The translations under genes were made by a program, and so were the position numbers. This document shows, in pieces, positions 24,509 to 33,767 of a stretch of 64,000 nucleotides of DNA. The notes under the pieces were generated by a model. That model worked only from the letters and a program-made list of their open reading frames with translations, made no database searches and was not told the origin of the DNA. Source of the stretch: Methylobacterium sp. WL119 (GTDB lineage Bacteria; Pseudomonadota; Alphaproteobacteria; Rhizobiales; Beijerinckiaceae); NCBI RefSeq assembly GCF_008039875.1, contig NZ_VRUU01000015.1:1-64000 (forward strand). Direction: 5' to 3'. Each line of letters begins with the position of its first letter. Position 1 is the first letter of the stretch.

Positions 24509-25183
24509 CTAGTCCAGCCCGTCATCGTCGTCGTAGGGCCGGTAGCTGCGCACCATCCGCCCATCCGGATACTGCACCGAGCGGGAACGCACGACGAGGT
24601 AGCCGGCGGCCTGCGCCGCCGCGATGCGGCGCATCCGGTCGTCGCCCTCGGCGAAGATCGGGTTGCGCTCGCCATCGCCCGGGCCCACCACCCGCCCGAC
24701 CGGCAGCGGAGCGTACGGGTAGGGCGGCGCTGAAAACGTCCGGGGCGTGTAGGCCCGCGCGGCGACCCGGCGCATCACCGGCCGCGCCGCCTCGCGACGC
24801 TCGACGACGCGCGGGGTCGCGATCCGAGCACGTGGTGTCGCGGCGATCACCTGCGGATGCGTGCGCCGGACCTCGCGCACCCGCTTGCGCACCGGCACGG
24901 CCGCCTGGCGGGCCGGCGAGGACGCCGGTGCCGTGGCCTTGCCCGCCGTCTCCGACCGGCTCGACGCGGCTCGTTCGTCCGCCGATCGGCTCGCGCTCGC
25001 TGTCGGCTCCGTCACCGGAGCGGCGGGGATTGCCGCGGCCGGCGGCGCGGCGGGCGTGGTGCTGCGCGCCGGCGGATCGGTCCAGGCGCCGTTGGGGGCG
25101 GTCTGCGCGCAGGCGGCCGTCGTGCCGAGCGCCAGGCTCAGCATCAGGGTCGCCCTGAGGATTCCACCGGCTCCGATCGACAT
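24509..25183 (-). CDS. Secreted Ala/Pro/Arg-rich protein of unknown function
   Basis: 224 residues from ATG at 25183 (MSIGAGGILRATLMLSLALG). The signal peptide ends near TTAACAQ. The middle (about 40-130) is low-complexity Ala/Pro/Arg. The C-terminal region has a recurring pattern AYTPRTFSAPPYPYAPLPVG then EGDDRMRRIAAAQAAGYLVV and ends RSYRPYDDDDGLD. No family recognised. The longer frame to 25315 runs back into the space after the efflux operon and lacks a signal sequence. Similar short, basic, proline-rich exported proteins are frequent in Methylobacterium. Downstream of the efflux pump genes on the same strand, but separated by about 190 bases. Confidence 0.6.
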   Translation of the reverse strand: MSIGAGGILRATLMLSLALGTTAACAQTAPNGAWTDPPARSTTPAAPPAAAIPAAPVTEPTASASRSADERAASSRSETAGKATAPASSPARQAAVPVRKRVREVRRTHPQVIAATPRARIATPRVVERREAARPVMRRVAARAYTPRTFSAPPYPYAPLPVGRVVGPGDGERNPIFAEGDDRMRRIAAAQAAGYLVVRSRSVQYPDGRMVRSYRPYDDDDGLD

Positions 25184-25372
25184 CGCGCACTCCCTGGCGG
25201 ATGGCGGCGGCAGCGCGGACGACGCTGCCTGCCTCGGCACAATTCTTACCGAGATCTTACGACAGCGTCCACGAGGATTGTCCTCGCCCGGTGCTGCGCG
25301 GCACGCGATCAACAACGTACCCGCGGCGACCAGTGCACGGCGATCGGGCCTGCGCCCGAATGCCGTCCGGCG

Positions 25373-28300
25373 CTACTCCGCCGGCACGCCGTGCCCGCCC
25401 GGCGCCCGCACCGCCGGGGTCGCGGCATCGGCCTTCTCGCCGGCGAGCACGTCCTTGCGGCGGAAGAGCCGCATCACGACCACGAAGAACACCGGCACGA
25501 AGAACACCGCCAGGATGGTCGCCGAGATCATGCCGCCCATCACGCCGGTGCCGATCGCCTGCTGGCTCTTCGAGGCGGCGCCGGTGGCGATGGCGAGCGG
25601 CACCACGCCGAAGATGAAGGCGAGCGAGGTCATCACGATCGGGCGGAACCGCAGCGTCGCCGCCTCGATCGTCGCGTCGACGATCGAGGTGCCCGGCTTC
25701 CACAAGTCCTTGGCGAACTCCACGATCAGGATCGCGTTCTTGGCCGACAGGCCGATGATCGTGATTAGCCCGATCTTGAAGTAGACGTCGTTGGGCAGGC
25801 CGCGCAGGTAAACCGCCGCCACCGAGCCGATGACGCCGAGCGGGATCACCAGCAGCACCGAGACCGGGATCGCCCAGCTCTCGTAGAGCGCGGCCAAGCA
25901 CAGGAACACGATCAGCACCGAGAGCGCGAGCAGCAGCGAGGCCTGGGACCCGGCCTGCTTCTCCTGCAGCGACTGGCCGGTCCAGGTGTAGCCGAAGCCC
26001 TTGGGCAGCTGGCCCATCAGCCGCTCCATCTCGGCGATCGCGTCGCCCGACGTGTAGCCGGCGTTGGGCTCGCCGGTGATGCGGACCGACTGGTAGCCGT
26101 TGAAGCCGACGATCTGCTGCGGCCCGACGCTCCATTTCAGGTCGGCGAAGGAGGACATCGGCACCATCGTGCCGGAGGCGTTCTTCACCCCGTAGTTCAG
26201 GATGTCGGTCGCCTGCATCCGCTGGAGATCCTCCGACTGGACGATCACGCGCTGCATCTTGCCCCGGTTCGGGAAGTCGTTGGTGTAGACCGAGCCGAGG
26301 TTGACCTGGATCGTCGCGTTGATGTCCTCGAACTTCACCCCGAGCGCGGCGGCCTTCTCGCGGTCGATGACGAGCTCGGCCTCGGGCGCCGGCGGCAGGC
26401 CCTCGATCTTCATCTTCTGCAGCACCGGGCTCTGCATGGCGAGCTTCAGGAGCTGTTCCTGCGCGGCGAGCAGCGCCGAGTAGCCCTTCTGCGCCCGGTC
26501 CTGGAGGCGGAACGAGAAGCCGGCGGCGTTGCCGAGGTTGTCCACCGGCGGCGGCTCCTGCGCGTCGACGATCGCGTCGCGATAGCCGGAGAGCGCCTTG
26601 TTGGTTCCGGCCACGAGCGCCGAGGCCGCGTTCGCCGCGTCGCGCTCGCCCCAGGGCTTCAGCGTCACGAAGGCCTGGCTGGTGTTCGAGCCCTGGCCGG
26701 AGAACGAGAAGCCGTTCAGCATCGTCACCGTGGCGACGCCGGGCTGGGCCAGCAGATGCTCCTCGACCTTGCGCACGGCGGCCTGCGTCCGGTTGAACGA
26801 GGCGCCGGGCGGGGTCTGGATGTCGACGGTGAAGAAGCCCTGGTCCTCCAGCGGCAGGAAGCCCTCGGGCAGGCGCGCGAAGGCGAAGGCGACGCCGGCG
26901 ACGAGCGCGAGGTAGACGATCATCACCCGGCCGGACTTCTTGATGAACCACGCGGTGCCGCGGCCGTAGCGCTTGGTCTCGCGGTCGACGATGCGGTTGA
27001 ACCAGCCGAACACGCCGCCCTTGGAATGGCCATGGCCCTTCGCGACCGGCTTCAGCAGCGTCGCGCACAGGGCGGGGGTGAGCGAGAGCGCGAGCACCGC
27101 CGAGAACGCGATCGAGGTCACCATCGCGATCGAGAACTGGCGGTAGATGATGCCGACCGAGCCGGGAAAGAACGCCATCGGGATGAACACCGCGATCAGC
27201 ACCAGGGTGATGCCGATGATCGCCCCGGTGATCTGGTCCATCGCCTTCTTGGTCGCGTCCTTCGGCGACAGGCCCTCCTCGGTCATGATGCGCTCGACGT
27301 TCTCGACCACGACGATGGCGTCGTCGACGAGGATGCCGATGGCCAGCACCATGCCGAACATCGTCAGCACGTTGATGGAGAAGCCCGCGAGCAGCATCGT
27401 GCAGCAGGTGCCCATCAGGGCGATCGGCACGACGATGGTCGGGATCAGGGTGTAGCGGATGTTCTGCAGGAACAGAAACATCACCACGAAGACGAGCACC
27501 ACCGCCTCGACGAGGGTGTGCAGCACCTTCTCGATCGAGGCCTTCACCGCGGGGGTGATGTCGTAGGGGATGTCCCACTTCAGGCCCGGCGGAAAGAACT
27601 GCGACAGCTCCTCCATCTTCTTGCGGATGGCGCCCGCCGTCTCTAGGGCGTTGCCGTCGGGCGCCAGCGTCACCGAGATGCCCGCGGCCTGGCCGCCGTT
27701 GAGGCGAGTCGAGAACTGGTAGGCGTCGCCGCCGAGCTCGATCCGCGCGACGTCGCGCAGGCGCACGTTCGAGCCGTCCGAGTTGGCGCGCAGCACGATC
27801 GCGCCGAAGTCGTCGACCGAGGCGAGCTGGCCCTTGACGATGATCGGCGCGGTGATCGCCTGGCTGTACGGGCTCGGCTGCGCGCCGACGGCGCCGGACG
27901 CCACCTGAATGTTCTGGTTGCGGATCGCGTCCGTCACGTTCTCGGCGGTGAGCGAGAGCCCGCGCAGCTTGTCCGGGTCGACCCAGATGCGAAGGCTGCG
28001 CTCGGTCGAGTACAGCGTCGCGCGCCCGACCCCGGGAATGCGGCGGATCTCGTTGATGACGTTGCGGATGAGGAAGTCGCCGAGCCCGATCTCGTCCATC
28101 TTCCCGTCGGTCGAGACCAGGGTGATGATGTTGAGAGTGGCGGCCGACGCCTCCTCGACCAGGATGCCCTGCTGCCGGACTTCGGCCGGGAGGCGCGCCT
28201 CGACGCGCTTGAGGCGGTTCTGCACCTCGACCGAGGCCAGCGCCGGGTCGGTGCCGGGCTGGAAGGTCGCGGTGATGTTGACCGCGCCGAACGAGTCGCT

Positions 28301-28543
28301 CGTCGACTCGAAGCTCATGATGTTGGCCGCGCCGTTCAGCTCGTCCTCGATCAGCCGGGTCGTGCCGGTGTAGAGGCTCTCCACCGAGGCGCCGGGATAG
28401 GCGGTCGACAGGGCGATCGCCGGCGGCGCGATCACCGGATACTGCGCCACCGGCAGCAGCGGCAGCGCGAGCGCGCCGCCGAGGATGATGAACAGCGCGA
28501 CGACCCAGGCGAAGACCGGCCGGTCGATGAAGAAGCGTGCCAT
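25373..28543 (-). CDS. RND multidrug efflux permease (HAE-1 family, AcrB/MexB type)
   Basis: 1056 residues: MARFFIDRPVFAWVVALFIILGGALALP is the standard HAE-1 opening, with the first of twelve transmembrane helices. Large periplasmic loops follow helices 1 and 7. The proton-relay aspartates are in the VLAIGILVDDAIVVVENVER segment of helix 4 (about 400-420). Other signatures are YPGASVESLYTGTTRLIEDE near residue 50 and FFVPVFFVVVMRLFRRKD at the end. It exports drugs, solvents or dyes from periplasm and membrane together with an adaptor and an outer-membrane channel. The adaptor gene is directly upstream; no outer-membrane factor or TetR regulator is adjacent, so a TolC-type channel encoded elsewhere is presumably used. 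Confidence 0.93.
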   Translation of the reverse strand: MARFFIDRPVFAWVVALFIILGGALALPLLPVAQYPVIAPPAIALSTAYPGASVESLYTGTTRLIEDELNGAANIMSFESTSDSFGAVNITATFQPGTDPALASVEVQNRLKRVEARLPAEVRQQGILVEEASAATLNIITLVSTDGKMDEIGLGDFLIRNVINEIRRIPGVGRATLYSTERSLRIWVDPDKLRGLSLTAENVTDAIRNQNIQVASGAVGAQPSPYSQAITAPIIVKGQLASVDDFGAIVLRANSDGSNVRLRDVARIELGGDAYQFSTRLNGGQAAGISVTLAPDGNALETAGAIRKKMEELSQFFPPGLKWDIPYDITPAVKASIEKVLHTLVEAVVLVFVVMFLFLQNIRYTLIPTIVVPIALMGTCCTMLLAGFSINVLTMFGMVLAIGILVDDAIVVVENVERIMTEEGLSPKDATKKAMDQITGAIIGITLVLIAVFIPMAFFPGSVGIIYRQFSIAMVTSIAFSAVLALSLTPALCATLLKPVAKGHGHSKGGVFGWFNRIVDRETKRYGRGTAWFIKKSGRVMIVYLALVAGVAFAFARLPEGFLPLEDQGFFTVDIQTPPGASFNRTQAAVRKVEEHLLAQPGVATVTMLNGFSFSGQGSNTSQAFVTLKPWGERDAANAASALVAGTNKALSGYRDAIVDAQEPPPVDNLGNAAGFSFRLQDRAQKGYSALLAAQEQLLKLAMQSPVLQKMKIEGLPPAPEAELVIDREKAAALGVKFEDINATIQVNLGSVYTNDFPNRGKMQRVIVQSEDLQRMQATDILNYGVKNASGTMVPMSSFADLKWSVGPQQIVGFNGYQSVRITGEPNAGYTSGDAIAEMERLMGQLPKGFGYTWTGQSLQEKQAGSQASLLLALSVLIVFLCLAALYESWAIPVSVLLVIPLGVIGSVAAVYLRGLPNDVYFKIGLITIIGLSAKNAILIVEFAKDLWKPGTSIVDATIEAATLRFRPIVMTSLAFIFGVVPLAIATGAASKSQQAIGTGVMGGMISATILAVFFVPVFFVVVMRLFRRKDVLAGEKADAATPAVRAPGGHGVPAE

Positions 28544-28606
28544 GGATGTTCCGGATCAGCCTGTCGGGTGGTCGGTCGTCGGCGCGTCGTGATCAGCGCA
28601 TCTTGC

Positions 28607-29956
28607 TCAGCGCGTCTTGGCGGCGGCCTCGGCCTTGCCGTCCGAAGCCTTGCCGTCCGAAGCCTTGCCGTCCGAAGCCTTGATCGCGCCGGCCTTCGCC
28701 GCGCTCGCCCTAGCTTCGGCGGCCCGGGCCTCGGCGGCCTTGGCCTCGGCCATCTTGGCTTCGGCGACCTTGGCCTCGGCTTCGGCGACCTCGTCGACGT
28801 CGTGCGGCATGGCCTCGGCGGTCTCGTGCGGCGGCGTCTTGTCCACCGGCTTCACCTGCTGGCCGGCGACGATCTTCTGGAAGCCCTCGATCACCACCCG
28901 CTCGCCGGCCTTGAGGCCGTCGCGGATCAGCCAGTTGGTGCCGACCACCGGGCCGACCTCGACCGGCTGGAGCATGACCTTGTCGTCCGCCTTGACGACC
29001 CAGACCTCGGCCTTGCCGTCGTTGGTGCGCTGGATCGCCTGCTGCGGCACCGCGATCGCATCGGAATCGATGCCCTGCTTGATCCGGGCGCGCACGTACA
29101 TGCCGGGGAACAGCTCGTCGTGCGGGTTGGGGATCTGCACGCGCAGCGTCACCTGGCCGGTGCTCGGGTCGGCGGTGACGTCCGAGAACAGGAGCCGGCC
29201 CGCCATCGGGTAGAGGGCGCCGTCGTCCATGATCAGGTGGACGTTGGCGGAATCGCGCTCCAGCCGCGAGAGCTCGCCGCTGGCCAGATCGCGCCGGAGC
29301 TTGTTCAGCTCGCCGACCGACTGGGTGATGTCGACGTAGATCGGGTCGAGCTGCTGGATCGTGGCGAGCACGCCGGTGGTGCCGGATTCGATCAGGGTGC
29401 CCTCGGTGAGCAGCGCCCGGCCGATGCGGCCCGAGATCGGCGCGCGCACATCCGTCCAGTCGAGGTTGAGCTTGGCCCGGTCGCGGGTCGCCCGGGCGCC
29501 GGCGACCTCGGCCTCCGCCTGCTTCTTGCCGGCGAAGGCGGTGTCGTACTGGGCCTGGCTCGCCGACTGGCGGGTGAGCAGCGTCTCGAGGCGCTCGGCC
29601 TGCTGGTTGGCGAGGACCAGGGCCGCCTCCTGACGCGCCAGCGCGGCCTCGGCGCTCATCAGATCGACCTGATACGGTGCCGGGTCGATCTTGTAGAGGA
29701 CGTCGCCCTCCTTGACCTGGCTGCCCTGCTCGAACAGCCGCTTCACCACGAGGCCGGAGACGCGGGACCGCACCTCGGCGATCCGCATCGGCGCGACGCG
29801 GCCGGGCAGGTCGCGGACGTAGGGGATCGCCTGAGGCGCCACCGTGACGATGCTGACCTCCGGCGGCGGAGGCGGGACCGGGGCCGAGGCCTGCTTCTGG
29901 TTGCAGGCGGAGAGCGCGACGAGAAACACCCCGAAACCGAGCGAGGCAGGGCGCAT
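28607..29956 (-). CDS. RND efflux periplasmic adaptor (membrane fusion lipoprotein, AcrA/MexA type)
   Basis: 449 residues from ATG at 29956: a lipoprotein signal with LSAC placing the lipidated cysteine at 18. Biotinyl-lipoyl-like segments (RVSGLVVKRLFEQGSQVKEG; WTDVRAPISGRIGRALLTEG) flank a long alpha-helical hairpin (about 100-170) that contacts the outer-membrane channel, followed by beta-barrel and membrane-proximal domains. The C-terminus has an unusual Ala/Glu/Lys-rich tail with three exact copies of ASDGK, absent from classic AcrA. It is 63 bases upstream of the permease and surely co-transcribed. No signal for regulation found. The in-frame extension to 30082 lacks a signal sequence and is rejected. 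Confidence 0.9.
   Translation of the reverse strand: MRPASLGFGVFLVALSACNQKQASAPVPPPPPEVSIVTVAPQAIPYVRDLPGRVAPMRIAEVRSRVSGLVVKRLFEQGSQVKEGDVLYKIDPAPYQVDLMSAEAALARQEAALVLANQQAERLETLLTRQSASQAQYDTAFAGKKQAEAEVAGARATRDRAKLNLDWTDVRAPISGRIGRALLTEGTLIESGTTGVLATIQQLDPIYVDITQSVGELNKLRRDLASGELSRLERDSANVHLIMDDGALYPMAGRLLFSDVTADPSTGQVTLRVQIPNPHDELFPGMYVRARIKQGIDSDAIAVPQQAIQRTNDGKAEVWVVKADDKVMLQPVEVGPVVGTNWLIRDGLKAGERVVIEGFQKIVAGQQVKPVDKTPPHETAEAMPHDVDEVAEAEAKVAEAKMAEAKAAEARAAEARASAAKAGAIKASDGKASDGKASDGKAEAAAKTR
28632..28676. repeat. Three exact copies of a 15-bp unit in the adaptor gene
   Basis: GCCTTGCCGTCCGAA repeats three times without change, encoding ASDGK x3 on the minus strand in the C-terminal tail. 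A fourth partial copy follows. Exact identity implies recent expansion or slippage; copy number may vary between strains. Confidence 0.85.
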
Positions 29957-30196
29957 CCGGCGGGCGGACAGGGAGAAGGTCAAGGTCGGGTCGCTCCTGC
30001 GAAACGCATCTCGGGGAAGGCCGAGGCGAGGCTCGGCCGTCCGGTGTGTGTCGGCGGCGCGTGGTGCCGGATCGTTCGGCAACGGTCGCCCGCTCGAGGG
30101 GGCGGGGCAACCGCGAGGACAGCGCGAGCCCCCCGCTTTCGCAGGACATCTTGGCGATCCCGCGACGACGGGCGGAAAGTCCGCGCCGTCGGCCCT

Positions 30197-30520
30197 TCAG
30201 GCGAGCCGGGGCGGGCGGTCGGGCGGTGCGGAAGCCCGTGCGCGCACGACGGCGCGGCCGCGCGGAACGAAGGCGGATCCGGACAGGCATCGGAGGAGGT
30301 GCGGCAGCGGATCGGCGGAGGCCGGGCGTCCGGCCCAATCGTCGGCCTCGACCGCGTGCGACGCGACCATGTCGACCGAAGCGTCGGCGGCGTCGGCCAG
30401 GACCGACCGGGGAGCCGTCAGCGTCGAGCCGCTCCCCGAGACGGTGGCACCGGCCTCCCGAGGGAGACCGACGACGAGCAGCAGCACGCCGACCACGAGA
30501 GCGACGAGCACCCGCAGCAT
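30197..30520 (-). CDS. Hypothetical small exported/membrane protein
   Basis: 107 residues from ATG at 30520: MLRVLVALVVGVLLLVVGLP is a strong signal or anchor, with REAGATVSG as possible cleavage region. The mature part (VLADAADASVDMVASHAVEA, LPHLLRCLSGSAFVPRG) has no recognised family. A longer start at 30583 is possible. The reading frame is open further upstream but without coding character. Evidence is only the hydrophobic N-terminus and the position between the efflux adaptor and the L,D-transpeptidase; it may not be a gene. Confidence 0.35.
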   Translation of the reverse strand: MLRVLVALVVGVLLLVVGLPREAGATVSGSGSTLTAPRSVLADAADASVDMVASHAVEADDWAGRPASADPLPHLLRCLSGSAFVPRGRAVVRARASAPPDRPPRLA

Positions 30521-30841
30521 CGTGGCACGAGCGGCCACGCGGGCCGGCGCAGCGATTTCAGAGGGGCATGTCACGGCTCCCATAAAGGCTCTGCCCCATC
30601 GCGGCACAACCGGCTGCGACATCTTGTCGAGAAGGTTTGCGAGAAATCCGGGAACCAATCGCCCTCCGCCTCCGACCGGGTGGAGGGCTTTCCGGGTCGG
30701 CAAGCCGCGATCCGCCCGCAGGAAGTGTTGCGGCGATCCCACAGGCGGCGCGTTCCGGGCCCCCAACGCATCCGACGTCCGCCGCTTGCCGCAATGCCCG
30801 CCTATTCGGCAGCGGATCGAACGAACCACCGGAGGACCAGC
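30521..30841. other. Non-coding gap before the L,D-transpeptidase
   Basis: 321 bases with no supported gene or clear promoter. GC-rich with the usual spurious open frames; nothing distinctive seen. Confidence 0.4.
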
Positions 30842-31405
30842 ATGACACGCCGCATCGCCACACTCTGCCTCGCTGCCGGGCTCGCGCTCGGCGCCGGCGC
30901 GGCGCACGCGAACCCGTTCGATGCCGGGCCGATCGCCGACTTCATGAACATCTTCCGCACCCAGGCGATCCCGCGCGAGACCATCGCCTGGAAGGGCAAG
31001 GAGAAGCCCGGCACCATCGTCGTCTCGACGAGCCAGCGCCGGCTCTACTACGTGCTCGGCGGCGGCGAAGCGGTGCGCTACGGCGTGGGCGTCGGGCGCG
31101 AGGGCTTCTCGTGGTCAGGCGAGAAGAGCGTCACGATGAAGAAGGAATGGCCGTCGTGGCGGCCGCCGTCGCAGATGCTCGCCCGCCGCCCGGACCTGCC
31201 CCGCTTCATGGCCGGCGGCCAGGACAACCCGCTCGGGGCCCGGGCGATGTATCTTGGCTCCTCGCTCTATCGCATCCACGGCTCCAACGAGCCCGAGACC
31301 ATGGGCGCCGCCGTCTCTTCCGGCTGCATCCGGATGACCAACAAGGACGTGGTCGACCTCTACGATCGCGTCCGCGTCGGCACCAAGGTGATCGTTCGCA
31401 ACTGA
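30842..31405 (+). CDS. Periplasmic L,D-transpeptidase (YkuD domain)
   Basis: 187 residues. A signal peptide ends at GAAHA. The YkuD domain begins GTIVVSTSQRRLYYVLGGGE and carries the catalytic HGSNEPETMG (His146) and SSGCIRM (Cys162) motifs. Such enzymes form 3-3 peptidoglycan crosslinks or attach proteins to the wall; alphaproteobacteria have many copies. The protein is short, with no LysM or peptidoglycan-binding domain, the common stand-alone alphaproteobacterial form. GGAGG lies seven bases before the ATG. It is transcribed alone. Confidence 0.9.
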   Translation: MTRRIATLCLAAGLALGAGAAHANPFDAGPIADFMNIFRTQAIPRETIAWKGKEKPGTIVVSTSQRRLYYVLGGGEAVRYGVGVGREGFSWSGEKSVTMKKEWPSWRPPSQMLARRPDLPRFMAGGQDNPLGARAMYLGSSLYRIHGSNEPETMGAAVSSGCIRMTNKDVVDLYDRVRVGTKVIVRN

Positions 31406-31489
31406 TGGTTGATGGCGGCGGGATGGGGCGCCGGTCTTCGTCCCGCCGTTACGAAGGGCTTCGCCTGGGCAGCCGTCGCCTCGACCGAC

Positions 31490-31516
31490 AAAATTACAAT
31501 TCAAGATTGTAATTTT
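31490..31516. promoter_or_regulatory. AT-rich perfect palindrome upstream of the GGDEF-EAL gene
   Basis: AAAATTACAAT and ATTGTAATTTT form a perfect 11-bp inverted repeat around TCAAG, in DNA otherwise about 70% GC. TTGACA follows at 31523-31528. It could be a terminator for the L,D-transpeptidase (85 bases upstream) or a repressor operator for the c-di-GMP gene that starts 70 bases downstream. Confidence 0.55.
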
Positions 31517-31585
31517 AAGTCTTTGACAGCGTTTGCCGTGAAATCCTGCCGTCCGCGCCCGATCGGGCGTCCGGGACGGTTTCGC

Positions 31586-33736
31586 ATGGCGGATGATCGA
31601 GTAGGCTCAGCGGCGATGCGCGACGCGCGGACGGCGCCTGTCGAGGCGTCGCTGCAGGGCCTGATCGACCTGGCCGCGGACCTGCTCGAGGCGCCGATCG
31701 CCGCCATCCTCGGCGCCGGGGCGCCGATCGGGCCGCGAGCGGAGGAAGCGAACGCGCTCGCGCCCTTCCGCGACCGTGCGATCGCCCGGGGCGACGTCCT
31801 CGTCGTCCCCGACGCGGCGATCGATCCGCAGTTCCGTGCCGGCTCCGCCGGCGGCGGCGCGATCCGCTTCTTCGCCGGCGCGCCGCTGATCGACCGCGAC
31901 GGCACCTGCCTCGGGGTGCTGTGCGTCGCCGACCCGGCGCCGCGGCCGCCCCTGGCCGACCGCACGCGCCGGCGGCTGGCGCGGCTGTCCGACCTCGCCG
32001 TCGCGGTGCTGGCGCAGGGGCGGCGGACGATGGCGCAGCGGGACGCGGAAGGGTTCGTCGCCGCCACGAGCTCGGCGCTCATCACCACCGACGCGACCGG
32101 CCGGATCACCTTCGCCAACCCCGCCTGCGAGACGCTGCTCGGCTACCCCGCCGGTGCCCTGGCCGGGCGCGACGTGGCCTCGATCGTGCCGCTGCGCCTG
32201 CGCGGGCACCACGTCGCCGGCATGGGCGCGCTCACCGCCGGCGGCCCGCCCAAGCTCTCCGGCCGTTCCGTCGAGGTGACGGCTCTGCGCGCCGACGGCG
32301 GCGAGGTGCCGATCGAGCTGTCGCTCTGCGCCTGGGGGGAGGGCGCCGCGATGGGCGTCGGCGCGGTGATGCGCGACATCTCGGAGCGCCGCCGCCGCAA
32401 CGCGCGCCTGCTCCGGCTCGCCCACGAGGACCCCGGCACCGGCCTGCCGAACCGGGTCCGCCTGTCCGGAGAGATCGATGCGCGCCTCGCCGCACGCCGA
32501 CCGGTCGGGCTGCTGACCCTCGGGGTCGACGGCCTGCGGGCGGTGACCGACGGGTTCGGCTCGGGCATCGGCGCGGCCTTGCTGGAGGCGCTGGTGGTGC
32601 GGCTGGCCGGACGCCTGCCGCCGGGGGCGCTCCTGGCCCGGCTCGGCGAGGACGAGCTCGCCGTGCTGCTGGCCGCGACCGAGCCGCCCGGCGAGGCGGA
32701 TCTCGAGGCCGGCACCGAAGCCTGCGCCGAAGCCCTGTTCGCCGCGCTCGCCGAGCCCGTCACCGTCGGCCACCACGTCCTGCATGTCGGCGCGCGGATC
32801 GGCGCCGCGCAGGCGCCGCGCGACGGGGCCGACGCGGCCGAACTGATGGCGGCGGCCGACCTCGCCCTCGAGCGCGCCCGCCACATGGGCCCGCGCGGCT
32901 ACCGCGCCTTCACCCCCGCGATGCGGGATGCCGCCAAGACCCGGCGCGACCTGCAGGATGCGCTCCTCGACGGCCTCGCCGCCGGCGAGGTCGCCCTGCA
33001 CTACCAGCCGCAGATCGAGCTCGCGACCGGGCGCCTGCGCGGCGTCGAGGCCCTGATTCGCTGGAACCATCCGACCCGCGGGCTGCTCGCGCCGGCCGAG
33101 TTCCTGCCGGCGATCGAGGCGAGCACCCTGGCGACGCGCTTCGGCCAGTGGTGCCTCGACGAGGCCTGCCACCAGGCGGCCGCGTGGCGCAAGGCCGGCC
33201 TGCCGCGGATCGGCGTGGCGGTGAACCTGTTCGACGCGCAGATCCGCGCCGGCACCCTGGCCGAGGTGGTGATCCAGGCCCTGGCGCGGCACCGGCTGCC
33301 GCCGGAGATCCTGGAGCTGGAGGTTACGGAGATGATCGCGCTGGCCGACGCACCCGCCACGCTGGAGCCGCTGCGGCGCCTGCGGGCCCTCGGCGTCGGC
33401 ATCGCGCTCGACGATTTCGGCACCGGCTACGCCTCGCTCTCCACCCTCAAGAGCTTCCCGCTCACCAAGCTGAAGATCGACCGCGGCTTCGTCCGCGACG
33501 TGCTCCACGACGCCCACGACGCGACCATCGTGAAGGCGGTGCTCGACATCGGCCGCAGCCTCGACCTGATCGTCATCGCCGAGGGGATCGAGACGCCGGA
33601 GCAGGAGGCGGCGCTGATGGGCATGGGCTGCCGCTACGCGCAAGGGTACCGCTACGGCCGGCCGGTGCCGGGCGATCTCCTGGGACGTCGCCTCGCCGAG
33701 CCCGTTCCCGCCAAAGCCTTCTCCCGCAGCGCCTGA
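31586..33736 (+). CDS. GAF-PAS-GGDEF-EAL c-di-GMP signalling protein, probable phosphodiesterase
   Basis: 716 residues from ATG 31586 (MADDRVGSAAMRDART). Domains: GAF (about 18-145; VVPDAAIDPQFRAGS, FFAGAPLIDRDGTCLGVLCV), PAS (about 155-265; SSALITTDATGRITFANPAC), GGDEF (about 275-440), EAL (about 450-705). The cyclase motif reads GEDEL (around residue 354) instead of GGDEF and is probably inactive or only binds GTP. The EAL domain keeps EALIRWNHP, DDFGTGYASL and IAEGIETPEQ, so c-di-GMP hydrolysis is expected. Input is unknown; a cytosolic sensor. The AT palindrome upstream may regulate it. Upstream frame to 31409 is unlikely since it crosses the palindrome. Confidence 0.87.
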   Translation: MADDRVGSAAMRDARTAPVEASLQGLIDLAADLLEAPIAAILGAGAPIGPRAEEANALAPFRDRAIARGDVLVVPDAAIDPQFRAGSAGGGAIRFFAGAPLIDRDGTCLGVLCVADPAPRPPLADRTRRRLARLSDLAVAVLAQGRRTMAQRDAEGFVAATSSALITTDATGRITFANPACETLLGYPAGALAGRDVASIVPLRLRGHHVAGMGALTAGGPPKLSGRSVEVTALRADGGEVPIELSLCAWGEGAAMGVGAVMRDISERRRRNARLLRLAHEDPGTGLPNRVRLSGEIDARLAARRPVGLLTLGVDGLRAVTDGFGSGIGAALLEALVVRLAGRLPPGALLARLGEDELAVLLAATEPPGEADLEAGTEACAEALFAALAEPVTVGHHVLHVGARIGAAQAPRDGADAAELMAAADLALERARHMGPRGYRAFTPAMRDAAKTRRDLQDALLDGLAAGEVALHYQPQIELATGRLRGVEALIRWNHPTRGLLAPAEFLPAIEASTLATRFGQWCLDEACHQAAAWRKAGLPRIGVAVNLFDAQIRAGTLAEVVIQALARHRLPPEILELEVTEMIALADAPATLEPLRRLRALGVGIALDDFGTGYASLSTLKSFPLTKLKIDRGFVRDVLHDAHDATIVKAVLDIGRSLDLIVIAEGIETPEQEAALMGMGCRYAQGYRYGRPVPGDLLGRRLAEPVPAKAFSRSA

Positions 33737-33767
33737 AGCCGGTGCGGGACGCGCCCGGGGCGGGCCG

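Noticed and set aside
28568-31405. 945-codon frame ending in the L,D-transpeptidase
   Set aside because: Only the last 187 codons show family features and a signal peptide; the rest is antisense to the efflux adaptor.
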